Shown piece after piece: positions 16,205-25,120 of a DNA stretch of 64,000 nucleotides (position 1 is the first letter of the stretch; each line of letters opens with the position of its first letter). The position numbers were made by a program, and so were the translations under genes. Source of the stretch: Pseudoteredinibacter isoporae_A (GTDB lineage Bacteria > Pseudomonadota > Gammaproteobacteria > Pseudomonadales > Cellvibrionaceae); contig NZ_BAABWJ010000001.1 of assembly GCF_040372805.1 (NCBI RefSeq), positions 372,001-436,000 on the forward strand. Direction: 5' to 3'. A model generated the notes under the pieces. It was not told where the DNA came from. It ran no database searches and saw only the letters and a program-made list of their open reading frames with translations.

Positions 16205-16765
16205 TCACTCGTCCGCAAAGACTGGATCAATAAATGGCCCGCGATAATGCTTGAGTTCCGCAATGGATTCTCGAATATCATCCAAGGCCAAATGTGAGCC
16301 CTTTTTACTGAAGCCGGCTAACACACTCGGACGCCAGCGCTTGGCCAACTCTTTAATCGTGCTCACATCCAGATTGCGATAATGAAAGAAGGCTTCCAGT
16401 TCAGGCATATAACGCGCCATGAAACGGCGATCCTGACAGATAGAATTTCCACACATGGGCGAGGCACCCGCGGGCACCCACTGACGCAAAAACTCCAGAG
16501 TATCCTGCTCCGCCTTGCTCATGCTGATTTGACTGTTTAAAACCCGCGCCGTCAGGCCTGACTCTCCATGGGTTTTGGTGTTCCAGGCATCCATTTTTTC
16601 CATCCGCCCTTTGGGCTGTTTGATGGCATAAACGGGGCCTTCAGCGAGGATATTCAAATCGGCGTCCGTGACAATAGTGGCGATTTCAATAATCACATCA
16701 CTGACCGGAATCAGGCCTGTCATTTCCAGGTCTATCCAGATGAGATGGGTATCTGATACAGACAT
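16205..16765 (-). CDS. orn: Oligoribonuclease
   Basis: A DEDDh 3'-5' exonuclease that finishes RNA decay by hydrolysing dinucleotides, including pGpG from cyclic-di-GMP breakdown. The first catalytic pair is in WIDLEMTGL (Asp12, Glu14). The later blocks MCGNSICQDRRFMARYMPEL (residues 103-122) and the final His/Asp segment near HLALDDIRESIAEL are present. The length of 186 is typical. It is divergent from rsgA, the same pairing as in Pseudomonas and E. coli. Confidence 0.96.
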   Translation of the reverse strand: MSVSDTHLIWIDLEMTGLIPVSDVIIEIATIVTDADLNILAEGPVYAIKQPKGRMEKMDAWNTKTHGESGLTARVLNSQISMSKAEQDTLEFLRQWVPAGASPMCGNSICQDRRFMARYMPELEAFFHYRNLDVSTIKELAKRWRPSVLAGFSKKGSHLALDDIRESIAELKHYRGPFIDPVFADE

Positions 16766-16867
16766 TGATTATCCTCTTAATCACGCGCGCGGATGAAATA
16801 CTTGTTGCCAGAGCATTGTACTGGCACCATGTCGATCTTTCTAACCTAATTTTAGCACCCCATTTGT

Positions 16868-17893
16868 ATGTCGAAGCGCAAACTCAGCCGCCGCCAAGCC
16901 TGGCGTATTGAAAAAATACAGGCCGAGAGGGCTGAACGAGCTTCCAAGAAGCGCAACAAAGAGCTGGAAAGCCTGGAAGCAGACAGTCTGGGGGACGAGC
17001 AAAACGGCCTCGTTATCGCTCACTATGGCACACAGGTTGAAGTTGAAAGTCTCGATCTGGACGACACCATCAGCCAGCGCTGCCACCTCCGGGCCAACCT
17101 CGGTTCCATTGTTACCGGCGACCACGTGGTCTGGCGCCAGGGCCAAAGCATTGGCGTTATCGAAGCGGTTCTGGAACGCCGCAGCGTACTCACTCGTCCG
17201 GATAGCCACGGCAACATGAAAACCATTGCTGCCAACATCGACCGCCTGGTGATTGTGGTTGCGCCTTACCCCGAACCGTTCGGCAATCTGATTGACCGCT
17301 ACCTGGTGGTGGCTGAACTGTTGGGCTTTGAGCCTCTCTTACTGATTAACAAATGCGATCAACTGGATGGCGGGCAGGAATCAGAAAAAGTGCAAACCCT
17401 GGCTCAAATGTACCGCGAGCTGGGTTATCAAACCCTGAAGCTATCCGCCAGCACCGGTGAAGGCGTGGACGACTTAACCGAACTCCTCAAAGACGGCAAC
17501 AGTGTTTTTGTCGGGCAATCCGGTGTCGGTAAATCATCACTGATCAACAGTTTGATACCCGGCCTCGATCTCCGTACCGGCGCCCTTTCTGAAGCGCGCC
17601 AGAAAGGCACCCACACCACCACCACAGCGATTCTTCTGCATTTCCCAGGAGGCGGTAATCTGATTGATTCTCCGGGAATCCGTGAATTCGGACTTTGGCC
17701 ATTGGAAGTCAACGAGCTCATGTCTGGCTTTCGTGAGCTGAAAGATTATATCGGCCAATGCCGCTTCCGCGATTGCCAACACGAAAAAGAACCGGGCTGC
17801 GCGCTACAAAAAGCCGCTGGAGAAGGCCATATCAGAGCAGAAAGGCTCAACAGCTACTATCATATCCTGAAGAGTTTTGAAGACCCGGCCTGA
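16868..17893 (+). CDS. rsgA: Small ribosomal subunit biogenesis GTPase RsgA
   Basis: A circularly permuted GTPase that checks late assembly of the 30S subunit. Order: basic N-terminus (MSKRKLSRRQAWRIEKIQAE), OB-fold (about 45-110), G4 motif NKCD, P-loop GQSGVGKS (216-223), G3 DSPGIREFG, and the C-terminal zinc finger CRFRDCQHEKEPGC. The order G4-G1-G3 shows the permutation. The start codon leaves the family-typical basic tail. It is followed 46 bases later by the HDOD gene; in Pseudomonas aeruginosa motA/motB lie here, and they are absent. Confidence 0.95.
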   Translation: MSKRKLSRRQAWRIEKIQAERAERASKKRNKELESLEADSLGDEQNGLVIAHYGTQVEVESLDLDDTISQRCHLRANLGSIVTGDHVVWRQGQSIGVIEAVLERRSVLTRPDSHGNMKTIAANIDRLVIVVAPYPEPFGNLIDRYLVVAELLGFEPLLLINKCDQLDGGQESEKVQTLAQMYRELGYQTLKLSASTGEGVDDLTELLKDGNSVFVGQSGVGKSSLINSLIPGLDLRTGALSEARQKGTHTTTTAILLHFPGGGNLIDSPGIREFGLWPLEVNELMSGFRELKDYIGQCRFRDCQHEKEPGCALQKAAGEGHIRAERLNSYYHILKSFEDPA

Positions 17894-17939
17894 GATCCAC
17901 TCGAAGCTCTTGTGTGTTTATTGAACTCCAGGGGTATGC

Positions 17940-19478
17940 ATGTCAGAACCGGTCAAGCTCGTAATCAAACCTCAAGCCGAAGGCGATCGTTACTGCTTAC
18001 AAAAACTTAACCGCATTGAATGGAACGTCCTTCCCGGTACTCGCCAGCAAGTCTTACAAGCATGCCAGGCACCGAACGCCAGTGCTGCCAGTATTGCCAA
18101 GGCTTGCCTGAACGACCCACTGCTGTGCTGGATACTCAGCGAACGCGCCAACAGCCTCATCCCACAGCGCGAAAAATGGCCTCATCATCTGGAGTCACTC
18201 ATCAGTCTGGTCGGCATCCCACAGGTCAACCATATCGTACAAAGTTGCCGTGAACTTTCACGAGAGCAACTGGACACCCACTACGCGGTACTCAGCCGAA
18301 GTATCATCACCAGCCTGTTAGCCTCCCAGCTCTTCAACGGCATTTCTGTTGCTTTAAAAAAAGACTGGTCCCGACAATACCAACTGAGCAGTTTGCTGTA
18401 TCGCCTTCCCGAATGGGCGATAGCCATCGACAGCCCGGATCTCCAGCTGCAAATTGAAACCCTGCAGAAACAGGGGCGTGGCAACCCACAGGTTCAACAA
18501 TATATGCTGGGCTGTCGGTTTTCAGAACTGTCACAGGATTTCCATTCTCAACGCGCCGTTCTTCCCACTTGCCGCGCCGCCTGGCAATGGCCGGAACACA
18601 AAAGCTTTGCACAGCTGAAATCCATCCTGCAGGCTTTTCGTTTACGATGCGCAGGCCGACCGGTATCACAAAGTGCTGATGCTCAGTCTGTGTTAATCGC
18701 CTGCCACCGTCTGGTTTCGCAACTGTGGCAACCACGTCGCCAACAACAAAATATAAAGTTTCTCAGTGGGGTTAGCGGATTGAGTCGCGCACTCCTCATA
18801 CGTATTCTCAATAACAGCATGTTGACAATGCCTTGGCATGACAGCCTGAGCATCGACTTGCATCCTATGCGCTGGCAACACTGCCAGTGGCAACAACAAC
18901 ACTGGTTACCGGATTTCGCTCTGCAGAAACAGAATGATACCGCCGATACGTCAACTTCGGATTCACCCTCCTCTTCGCCTGCCAGCGCCCCCAAAAATGA
19001 GCCTTTGCTCAAGCAGTGCCTGAAACGCTTACTCGGTGATCAACGCTTTTCCAGCAGCCAACATTTGCTGGCGTTCACCTTACAAGCTTTTCGGCGAGGC
19101 TTGGCCAGCAGAGGGGCCTTTATCTGGGTATACCAGCAAGGCCAATTGAGTTGTCGGCATTTCTATGGATTGGATGAAGACAGACAACCACAACCTTTCA
19201 AACCCGAAGCGGTGAGCAGCGATATATGCCACCGCCTATTGCAAAAGCCGGCCGCCATCCGGATCAATGCACAACACCCAAGCCTCAGCCCGGAACTGAA
19301 AAGCTTGCTCTACCCTCAACAACAAGTTGCCATGATGTCGATTTTGGTGGGAGGCAAACCTGCCGCCGTACTGATGTTGATCGAAGAGCACAGTATTGAC
19401 GATGAGCAGTTTCGCTTGTTCAAGCAGTTGAGCCATGGCTTCCACCAAGCTCTGTTGCGGCAATTGCAGGCAAAATAG
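17940..19478 (+). CDS. HDOD-domain protein
   Basis: A 512-residue protein with a weak N-terminal HDOD domain (about 20-260; LPGTRQQVLQACQAPNASA and LVGIPQVNHIVQSC are the clearest parts) and a C-terminal half (about 350-505) that may be GAF-like. A low-complexity Ser/Thr/Pro/Asp linker sits near 340-355. HDOD proteins lack phosphohydrolase residues and act in signalling, often near cyclic-di-GMP proteins. Position between rsgA and rhdA resembles PA4955 of Pseudomonas, whose role is not known to me. Gln-rich composition is notable. Domain assignment is moderately sure, function unknown. Confidence 0.7.
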   Translation: MSEPVKLVIKPQAEGDRYCLQKLNRIEWNVLPGTRQQVLQACQAPNASAASIAKACLNDPLLCWILSERANSLIPQREKWPHHLESLISLVGIPQVNHIVQSCRELSREQLDTHYAVLSRSIITSLLASQLFNGISVALKKDWSRQYQLSSLLYRLPEWAIAIDSPDLQLQIETLQKQGRGNPQVQQYMLGCRFSELSQDFHSQRAVLPTCRAAWQWPEHKSFAQLKSILQAFRLRCAGRPVSQSADAQSVLIACHRLVSQLWQPRRQQQNIKFLSGVSGLSRALLIRILNNSMLTMPWHDSLSIDLHPMRWQHCQWQQQHWLPDFALQKQNDTADTSTSDSPSSSPASAPKNEPLLKQCLKRLLGDQRFSSSQHLLAFTLQAFRRGLASRGAFIWVYQQGQLSCRHFYGLDEDRQPQPFKPEAVSSDICHRLLQKPAAIRINAQHPSLSPELKSLLYPQQQVAMMSILVGGKPAAVLMLIEEHSIDDEQFRLFKQLSHGFHQALLRQLQAK

Positions 19479-19554
19479 TCGCGAGCGTTAGCGCTTGCCC
19501 AGCCCTTGGCATACAATAGCCTTTTGCGTTTTTCAGCGAGAATAAGGACTTGTC

Positions 19555-20370
19555 ATGCCCAGTGCCCCCGCGCTACTGCCCCTTATTGTGGAGCCCGAAG
19601 CTTTCCAGCAACTCGATCAGAGTCAGCAACTGATTATTGTCGACCTGTGTGATAGAGAAACCTATCTGAATGGCCATATTCCCGGCGCCATACATATCGA
19701 CCCGAAAGCCACCACAAGAGGCGGCCAGCCACCGGGCTTGCTTCCTGAGATCAATGAGCTCAAGGCCATCGTTGAAGCCCTGGGTTTACAAGAAGACAGT
19801 CATCTCCTCATCTACGATAACGAAGGTGGCGGCTGGGCCGGACGCTTCATCTGGCTGCTCGATTGCATTGGCATACAACGTTATAGCTATCTCAATGGTG
19901 GCCTGAGTGCCTGGCAAGCCATCGGTGGTGAGCGACAACCTGGCGAAGTTCAAGCGACACAGACAAGCAACGTTACGGTAGACATCTCCGAAGCACCGAG
20001 TGTCAATCGCGAGGAAATTGAATTTCTGCTAGGGGCGCCTGGCAGTGTCGACATATGGGACGCTCGCAGCCCGGAAGAATTCCGCGGAGAAAAAGTACTT
20101 GCGCAGAGAGGTGGCCATATCCCCGGCGCCATCAATGGCAACTGGTTGGATTTTATGGACCGCGATCAGCACCTGAAAATTCGCAGCGACGCCCGAGAAT
20201 ATTTAAACACATTAGGCATTGATGGCAGCCGCCCGATCATTACACACTGCCAAACTCATCATCGTTCCGGCCTGAGTTATTTAATTGGCAAAGCCCTGGA
20301 TTACGATATTCGCGCTTACCCAGGCTCCTGGTCTGAGTGGGGAAACCTGAGTGATACCGAGATTGAATAG
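19555..20370 (+). CDS. rhdA: Thiosulfate sulfurtransferase (rhodanese) RhdA
   Basis: Transfers sulfur from thiosulfate to cyanide or other thiophilic acceptors through a persulfide. Two rhodanese repeats: an inactive N-terminal one (about 8-125) and a catalytic C-terminal one (about 145-268) with the active-site loop CQTHHRSG, the catalytic cysteine being residue 232. That exact loop is known from the Azotobacter vinelandii RhdA enzyme. The length of 271 is normal. It lies 13 bases ahead of psd, the same pair as in Pseudomonas, so they are likely cotranscribed. Confidence 0.93.
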   Translation: MPSAPALLPLIVEPEAFQQLDQSQQLIIVDLCDRETYLNGHIPGAIHIDPKATTRGGQPPGLLPEINELKAIVEALGLQEDSHLLIYDNEGGGWAGRFIWLLDCIGIQRYSYLNGGLSAWQAIGGERQPGEVQATQTSNVTVDISEAPSVNREEIEFLLGAPGSVDIWDARSPEEFRGEKVLAQRGGHIPGAINGNWLDFMDRDQHLKIRSDAREYLNTLGIDGSRPIITHCQTHHRSGLSYLIGKALDYDIRAYPGSWSEWGNLSDTEIE

Positions 20371-20383
20371 GTAGAATCATCAC

Positions 20384-21277
20384 ATGGATAAATTATTTAT
20401 TGTCTTTCAATACATCGTGCCACAACACTTGTTGTCGCGTTTGATGGGAAAAATTGCTAACAGCCAGCGTAAGTGGTTAAAAGACCCTTTTACTCGGTGG
20501 TTTGTTGATCGTTTTGGCATCGACATGAGCGAAGCGGCTGAAGAAGACCCCTGCGCTTATGCCAGTTTCAATGACTTTTTCACTCGTGCCTTAAAAGAAG
20601 GTGCCCGCCCTATTGACGAAGGCGAAGACAGCATTGTGTTCCCGGCTGATGGTGCAATCAGTCAGCTGGGTGATATACAACACGGCCGCATTTTTCAAGC
20701 CAAAGGACAGAGCTACAGCACACTGGAATTGCTCGGCGGCGCCAATGAATTGGCAGCCGAGTTTAATGATGGCAAATTTGCCACCGTATATTTATCACCC
20801 AAAGATTATCATCGCGTTCACATGCCTCTGGCAGGCAAACTCCGCAGCATGATTCATGTGCCCGGTGATTTATTTTCCGTGAATGAAACAACGGCGGAAA
20901 ATGTTCCTCGCCTGTTTGCTCGCAATGAACGCGTAGTGTGTGTATTCGACACAGAACTGGGCCCGATGGCCGTGGTGCTGGTTGGCGCAATGATTGTGGC
21001 CAGTATCGAAACCGTATGGGCCGGCCAGATCACCCCTCAGCTGCGCCAGATTATTCGCAAGAATTACGACCAGCTATTGGATGACATCGAACTGGAAAAA
21101 GGGGAAGAAATGGGTCGCTTCAAACTCGGCTCCACCGCCATTGTACTGTTCGGAAAAGGCGTCATGGACTGGAACGATGAGCTGCAAGCGGGTAGCCCTA
21201 CGGTTATGGGCCAACGCATGGGGCAAAGATCCTCTCAGGAAGAACAGCCAGCAGAACAGGAAACGAAGGAACATTAA
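20384..21277 (+). CDS. psd: Phosphatidylserine decarboxylase
   Basis: Makes phosphatidylethanolamine at the inner membrane. The proenzyme cleaves itself at the LGST motif, between Gly249 and Ser250, leaving a pyruvoyl group on the alpha chain. The beta chain contains the conserved HRVHMP segment and FSVNETTAENVPRLFARNER. The alpha chain continues KGVMDWNDEL and ends in a Gln/Glu-rich tail. Length (297) fits. A long inverted repeat just past the stop serves as a likely shared terminator with the convergent HD-GYP-family gene. Confidence 0.96.
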   Translation: MDKLFIVFQYIVPQHLLSRLMGKIANSQRKWLKDPFTRWFVDRFGIDMSEAAEEDPCAYASFNDFFTRALKEGARPIDEGEDSIVFPADGAISQLGDIQHGRIFQAKGQSYSTLELLGGANELAAEFNDGKFATVYLSPKDYHRVHMPLAGKLRSMIHVPGDLFSVNETTAENVPRLFARNERVVCVFDTELGPMAVVLVGAMIVASIETVWAGQITPQLRQIIRKNYDQLLDDIELEKGEEMGRFKLGSTAIVLFGKGVMDWNDELQAGSPTVMGQRMGQRSSQEEQPAEQETKEH

Positions 21278-21304
21278 AAAGCCAGCTTGGCTTCTCCATT
21301 ATTA

Positions 21305-21344
21305 TTGAGCGCTTAACCCATCAGCGAATGCTTTAAGCGCTCAA
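21305..21344. terminator. Perfect 12-bp inverted repeat between psd and the HD-GYP gene
   Basis: TTGAGCGCTTAA and TTAAGCGCTCAA flank a 16-base loop. On the plus strand the stem is followed, after eight bases, by TTTTTT, giving a terminator for psd. In the other direction it overlaps the last codons of the HD-GYP gene and is followed by an AT-rich stretch without a clean T tract. It probably insulates the two convergent genes. Confidence 0.6.
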
Positions 21345-22680
21345 ACAATCCTTTTTTCTCTTTACTGAACAGGTAGTCGTCACGCACCTTGGCAATATCG
21401 ATAGGGTAGCTTGAGGGTTCAAGGTCGTGAGAAATTTCGACCCGCTCCACATCCTGCGCCCGCTTTTTGCCCTTGTCGATTTGGCGTTGAATACGCATAT
21501 CTTTTTGAGCCAAATCCAGAACACGTAACTTCTTCAGTGGTTGCTTGGCACTGTCCAGAACCAACATTACTTTTGGTTTTAAACGGCGTTCGAAATTCTG
21601 TTCAACCACCACCGCAACTTCCCCACTGCTCAGTTCCACTAGAGTTCCGGTTGGGTACAAACCAATAGCGCGGATAAACTCAACGGTGAGATCTTCCTGA
21701 AACGCTACGTTGCGTAAATCGTACAGTTTAGCGACCGCTCGCGAAGGAGAGAGTGCTTTTTTATTGTCGCGAGGGTTGGTGATTTCATCGTAAAAACTCA
21801 CCAGGCCGGCAATGCGTCCTAACACTGGAATTTTGTCGCCTTTGAGGTGCTGAGGGAAGCCGCTGCCATTAATGCGCTCACAATGGCTATGCACAACCGC
21901 GATAGCCCGCGGTTCTACTTGACGACTTTTACGCAGCATTTCTACGCCGTAATCAATAAATTTTTCGTATTCCAGCTCTTCTTCATCGCTGCGATTTTCC
22001 TTGCGCAACAACTCGCCGTCCAATTGGATTTTACCCACATCTTTGAGCAAGACACCAAAGGCCAGAATATCCAGATCTTTTTTAGTCAATCCGATATGAC
22101 GACCAAACAAAATAGCCCATATGGCGCTTCTTACGGAGTGGCTGTAGCTGTGCTCATCGGCTTCCCGAACACGATTCAACCAACTCAATGCATCCGGATT
22201 GCGCAGCACACTGTCGACCATGTCACTGGCGACTTTTCGGGTCTTGGCCAGCACTTCGCCATCCAGCTTCTCCAGGCCTTTGTCCACTTCCGCAATAGCC
22301 TTGGCCACTCGCTGATTTAACTGGCGCGCGCCATCGATTTCATTCTTCAAGGGCGTGTAGTGGCTGTACACATCATGACGCACTTTAAGGGGCGAGACCT
22401 TAACATCCACAGGTTGGTTTTTCGGGCTGCGCTTGGGCGCTTCGATGGTTTTCTTGCGAATGGGGGCAAGGGCGTTAGGCCGATTTGCCGGACCTTTGCC
22501 TTTTTGAATGTCGATATAGACATGGCGGCAGTAGCGTTTGAGCTGGTTAATTTCTTCCAGGTCACGCAGGTAGAAGCCTTGCAGAGGAAAAGGAGTTTGC
22601 GTCCACGGGCGATCCAATCCGGATACAAACATACCCAGAACCAGGTCGTTAACGCCTACTTTCGCCTGCTTTAAGCCCAA
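21313..22680 (-). CDS. Degenerate HD-GYP-domain protein with N-terminal DUF3391
   Basis: About 455 residues: N-terminal DUF3391 (about 1-130), helical linker, HD-GYP-like domain (about 170-380). Active HD-GYP enzymes hydrolyse cyclic di-GMP using paired metal ions. Here the HD pair reads KD (VLLKDVGKIQLD) and the HHExxDGxGYP block reads HCERINGSGFP; the intermediate histidine before the GYP block is also missing. Catalysis is therefore doubtful, and a binding or scaffold role more likely. I prefer the TTG start preceded by AAGGAG at a six-base spacing; a GTG eleven codons upstream is the alternative. Only about 65 bases separate it from the end of hemE, whose strand it shares upstream-wise. 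Confidence 0.85.
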   Translation of the reverse strand: MGLKQAKVGVNDLVLGMFVSGLDRPWTQTPFPLQGFYLRDLEEINQLKRYCRHVYIDIQKGKGPANRPNALAPIRKKTIEAPKRSPKNQPVDVKVSPLKVRHDVYSHYTPLKNEIDGARQLNQRVAKAIAEVDKGLEKLDGEVLAKTRKVASDMVDSVLRNPDALSWLNRVREADEHSYSHSVRSAIWAILFGRHIGLTKKDLDILAFGVLLKDVGKIQLDGELLRKENRSDEEELEYEKFIDYGVEMLRKSRQVEPRAIAVVHSHCERINGSGFPQHLKGDKIPVLGRIAGLVSFYDEITNPRDNKKALSPSRAVAKLYDLRNVAFQEDLTVEFIRAIGLYPTGTLVELSSGEVAVVVEQNFERRLKPKVMLVLDSAKQPLKKLRVLDLAQKDMRIQRQIDKGKKRAQDVERVEISHDLEPSSYPIDIAKVRDDYLFSKEKKGLFERLKHSLMG

Positions 22681-22780
22681 CTCCCGCTCCTTGAAAAGCC
22701 TCTCGGGGCCCACTCATCATAAGCCCGAGTTATACCCGGGCCTCAAACAAATACTTTGGTGGTATTTTAGTCTAATCAAG

Positions 22781-23857
22781 CTATGAGTGATAGTCAGCCG
22801 ATAGTTCATGAACGGCTGAAATAAAGGCGCCAGCGTGATCTGGGTCTACTTCTGGAGTAATACCATGTCCCAAATTAAAGACATGCCCTTCCCCCTTTCC
22901 AAAGCCCTTCAGAATGGTCGCTACTTCCTGGCGAATGCGCTCAGGAGACGCGTACAGGATGCTTGGATCCATATTCCCCTGCAGGGCCACGCGATCACCC
23001 ACACGGGCGCGGGCATCTGCGATATCGGTTGTCCAATCCAGTCCCAGTGCCTGAGCACCGCTGCCCGCCATGGCTTCCAACCACTGGCCACCGCCCTTGG
23101 TAAACAGAATAACCGGCACCTGGCGGCCATCGTGCTCCTTAATCAAACCATCGATGATGCGCTTCATGGGCAATAAGGAGTTCGTCAGGTAGGCATCGTG
23201 AGCCAGTGCGCCACCCCAGGAATCGAAGATCTGTACCGCTTGGGCACCCGCACGAATCTGGGCATTGAGGTAATCGATGATCGACTCCACCAGTTTATCC
23301 AGCAGCATCTGGAACAGTTCAGGCTGATCGTACATCATCGCCTTGGTGCGTCGGTAATCCTTGCTGGAACCGCCTTCGATCATGTACGTCGCCAGGGTCC
23401 AGGGACTGCCAGTAAAGCCGATTAGAGGCACCATGCCATTCAGCTCGCGACGGATCATAGAGACCGCATCGGTCACATAACTGAGATCCTGAGCGGTGTT
23501 CACGACCGGCAACTTTTCGATATCCTCAGCAGTACGCAGTGGTTTCTTGAATTTAGGCCCTTCACCGGCTTCAAAATACAAGCCCAATCCCATCGCATCA
23601 GGTACCGTCAGAATGTCCGAGAACAGAATGGAGGCATCCAGGGAATAGCGGCGTAAAGGCTGTAAAGTCACCTCACAGGCCAGCTCGGTGTTCTTGCACA
23701 AGGACAGAAAATCGCCCGCCTGGGCGCGGGTGGCACGATACTCAGGAAGATAGCGACCGGCCTGACGCATCATCCACACAGGAGTGACATCGACGGGTTG
23801 GCGCAACAAAGCACGCAGGAAACGGTCGTTTTTCAGTTCAGGGAACGCTTGGGACAT
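22781..23857 (-). CDS. hemE: Uroporphyrinogen decarboxylase
   Basis: Removes four carboxyl groups from uroporphyrinogen III to give coproporphyrinogen III in haem synthesis. The signature PVWMMRQAGRYLPEYR is near residue 28, and GFTGSPWTLATYMIEG and FNLGHGITPEVDP follow at the usual positions. I use the ATG giving MSQAFPELKNDRFLRALL (358 residues), since family members begin close to LKNDRFLRAL; the frame runs open 14 codons further upstream. It is divergent from the ECF sigma gene across about 200 bases, where CTTTACC/GGTAAAG forms a near-contiguous palindrome. Confidence 0.96.
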   Translation of the reverse strand: MSQAFPELKNDRFLRALLRQPVDVTPVWMMRQAGRYLPEYRATRAQAGDFLSLCKNTELACEVTLQPLRRYSLDASILFSDILTVPDAMGLGLYFEAGEGPKFKKPLRTAEDIEKLPVVNTAQDLSYVTDAVSMIRRELNGMVPLIGFTGSPWTLATYMIEGGSSKDYRRTKAMMYDQPELFQMLLDKLVESIIDYLNAQIRAGAQAVQIFDSWGGALAHDAYLTNSLLPMKRIIDGLIKEHDGRQVPVILFTKGGGQWLEAMAGSGAQALGLDWTTDIADARARVGDRVALQGNMDPSILYASPERIRQEVATILKGFGKGEGHVFNLGHGITPEVDPDHAGAFISAVHELSADYHS

Positions 23858-24059
23858 GGGTAAATTCGCTACCTTTAACAATGCAAAATTGGCCCGCACT
23901 ATACCACAAGCTGACCCGGGATTTATTGGGCTTTACCCGGTAAAGTACCCCAAGCCGCCCAGGACCGGAAAATGGCAGGAACAAATAAATTGTACGACGG
24001 ACAAACGTTTTCAGGGACAACCCCGTCATAATCAACAAAGCCACACACTAGGAGACACT

Positions 24060-24629
24060 ATGACGGCTGTTGCAGAAGCCTATGCTGGAGAAGATCCAGA
24101 CAGCGCTCTGGTGGATCAGGCAGCCAGCGGCGACAGCCGGGCCTTTAAGCAGCTCTATGAGCGACACTACAAACGGGTTTACGCCCTGTGTCTGCGCATG
24201 ACTGCAAGCCCGGAATCCGCTGAAGAATGTACCCAGGAGGCCTTTATCAAGGCCTGGCGCAAACTCGACACCTTTAATAAACAAAGTCGATTCAGCACCT
24301 GGTTACATACGCTGGCAAGCCGGACCACTCTGGACTACCTGCGCAAGCACAAATCCTGGCTAAAGCTGGTGTTTAGCCAGGAAGAGGAAGCGATACCCGA
24401 AGCACAGGGCCCCAGTCTGGAACAGGGCAACCTTGAGCTTTCCAGCCTCGATAAGCTGCTCTGTCGCTTACCCGAACGGGCCAGGGTTGTTTTTACTCTG
24501 CACGGCGTGGAAGGTTACCGCCATGTGGAAATCGCCGAAATGCTGGGCATTTCATCCGGCGCAAGTCGCGCGCAGTACCATCGCGCACGCAATTTATTGC
24601 AGGAGTGGTTAAACCATGAAGCAGAATAA
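24060..24629 (+). CDS. ECF-type RNA polymerase sigma factor
   Basis: A 189-residue sigma-70-family factor of the extracytoplasmic function group. Region 2 lies at about 35-100 (FKQLYERHYKRVYALCLRMT, then EECTQEAFIKAWRKLDTF) and region 4 at about 135-185 (LPERARVVFTLHGVEGYRH and an HTH ending GASRAQYHRARNLLQEWL). The ATG has GGAG six bases upstream; the frame is open further upstream, through the hemE start, but without a ribosome site. It overlaps the next gene by 14 bases. The operon with an anti-sigma-like membrane protein and a secreted protein suggests envelope sensing. Confidence 0.92.
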   Translation: MTAVAEAYAGEDPDSALVDQAASGDSRAFKQLYERHYKRVYALCLRMTASPESAEECTQEAFIKAWRKLDTFNKQSRFSTWLHTLASRTTLDYLRKHKSWLKLVFSQEEEAIPEAQGPSLEQGNLELSSLDKLLCRLPERARVVFTLHGVEGYRHVEIAEMLGISSGASRAQYHRARNLLQEWLNHEAE

Positions 24630-25110
24630 AACATTAGATGAGTTGCTGGCCGATGAAAGCCAATGCCCAGAAGAAATCAGCCCCAGTAAAGATCTGTGGC
24701 CGGGCATCGAACGGGCCATCAATCAGGAACAGCAAAAGCGATCCTGGGGCATGTCCATCAACAGCAAAATTGCCCTGAGCAGTGCCGCTTCGGTTTTGGC
24801 GGCGGTGTTGCTGATCAAAACGGATTTTAGCTCATTTAATCAGCCACAACAGAATGAGGGCATCGCCGCCCTGGTGGAAACCTATGAGCAGGAAAAACAG
24901 CAGATGCTGGTGCGCTACAAAGGACAGGAAGCTCTGGTCAGCGACTGGCAGCAACAATTACACGATATGGAGGAGGCCGCAAAGAGCCTGCGCACAGCCC
25001 TCGAAAATGATCCGGACAATGCTGTTCTGATTCGGATGCTGGGGAATGTGTATCAACAACAATTGGACCTGATCAATAAGGTTCACGCACCACAATGGCA
25101 ACAAATTTAA
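24616..25110 (+). CDS. Putative membrane anti-sigma factor
   Basis: A 164-residue single-pass protein: cytoplasmic N-terminus (about 1-48) with KDLWPGIERAINQEQQKR, one membrane segment (about 53-70, ALSSAASVLAAVLLIKTDF), and a periplasmic helical C-terminus rich in Gln, Glu and Leu. The start lies within the last codons of the sigma gene, indicating translational coupling. The layout (sigma factor, then membrane protein) is that of sigma/anti-sigma pairs. The conserved cysteine-histidine ZAS motif is not evident (a single Cys17), so it is not a classic zinc anti-sigma factor. Role inferred from context. Confidence 0.65.
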   Translation: MKQNKTLDELLADESQCPEEISPSKDLWPGIERAINQEQQKRSWGMSINSKIALSSAASVLAAVLLIKTDFSSFNQPQQNEGIAALVETYEQEKQQMLVRYKGQEALVSDWQQQLHDMEEAAKSLRTALENDPDNAVLIRMLGNVYQQQLDLINKVHAPQWQQI

Positions 25111-25120
25111 GGTGAACGAC

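Noticed and set aside
23929..23953. CTTTACC/GGTAAAG palindrome between hemE and the sigma gene, and a GGAAC motif nearby
   Set aside because: No matching -10 element for an ECF promoter at the proper distance; could be an operator but nothing supports it further.
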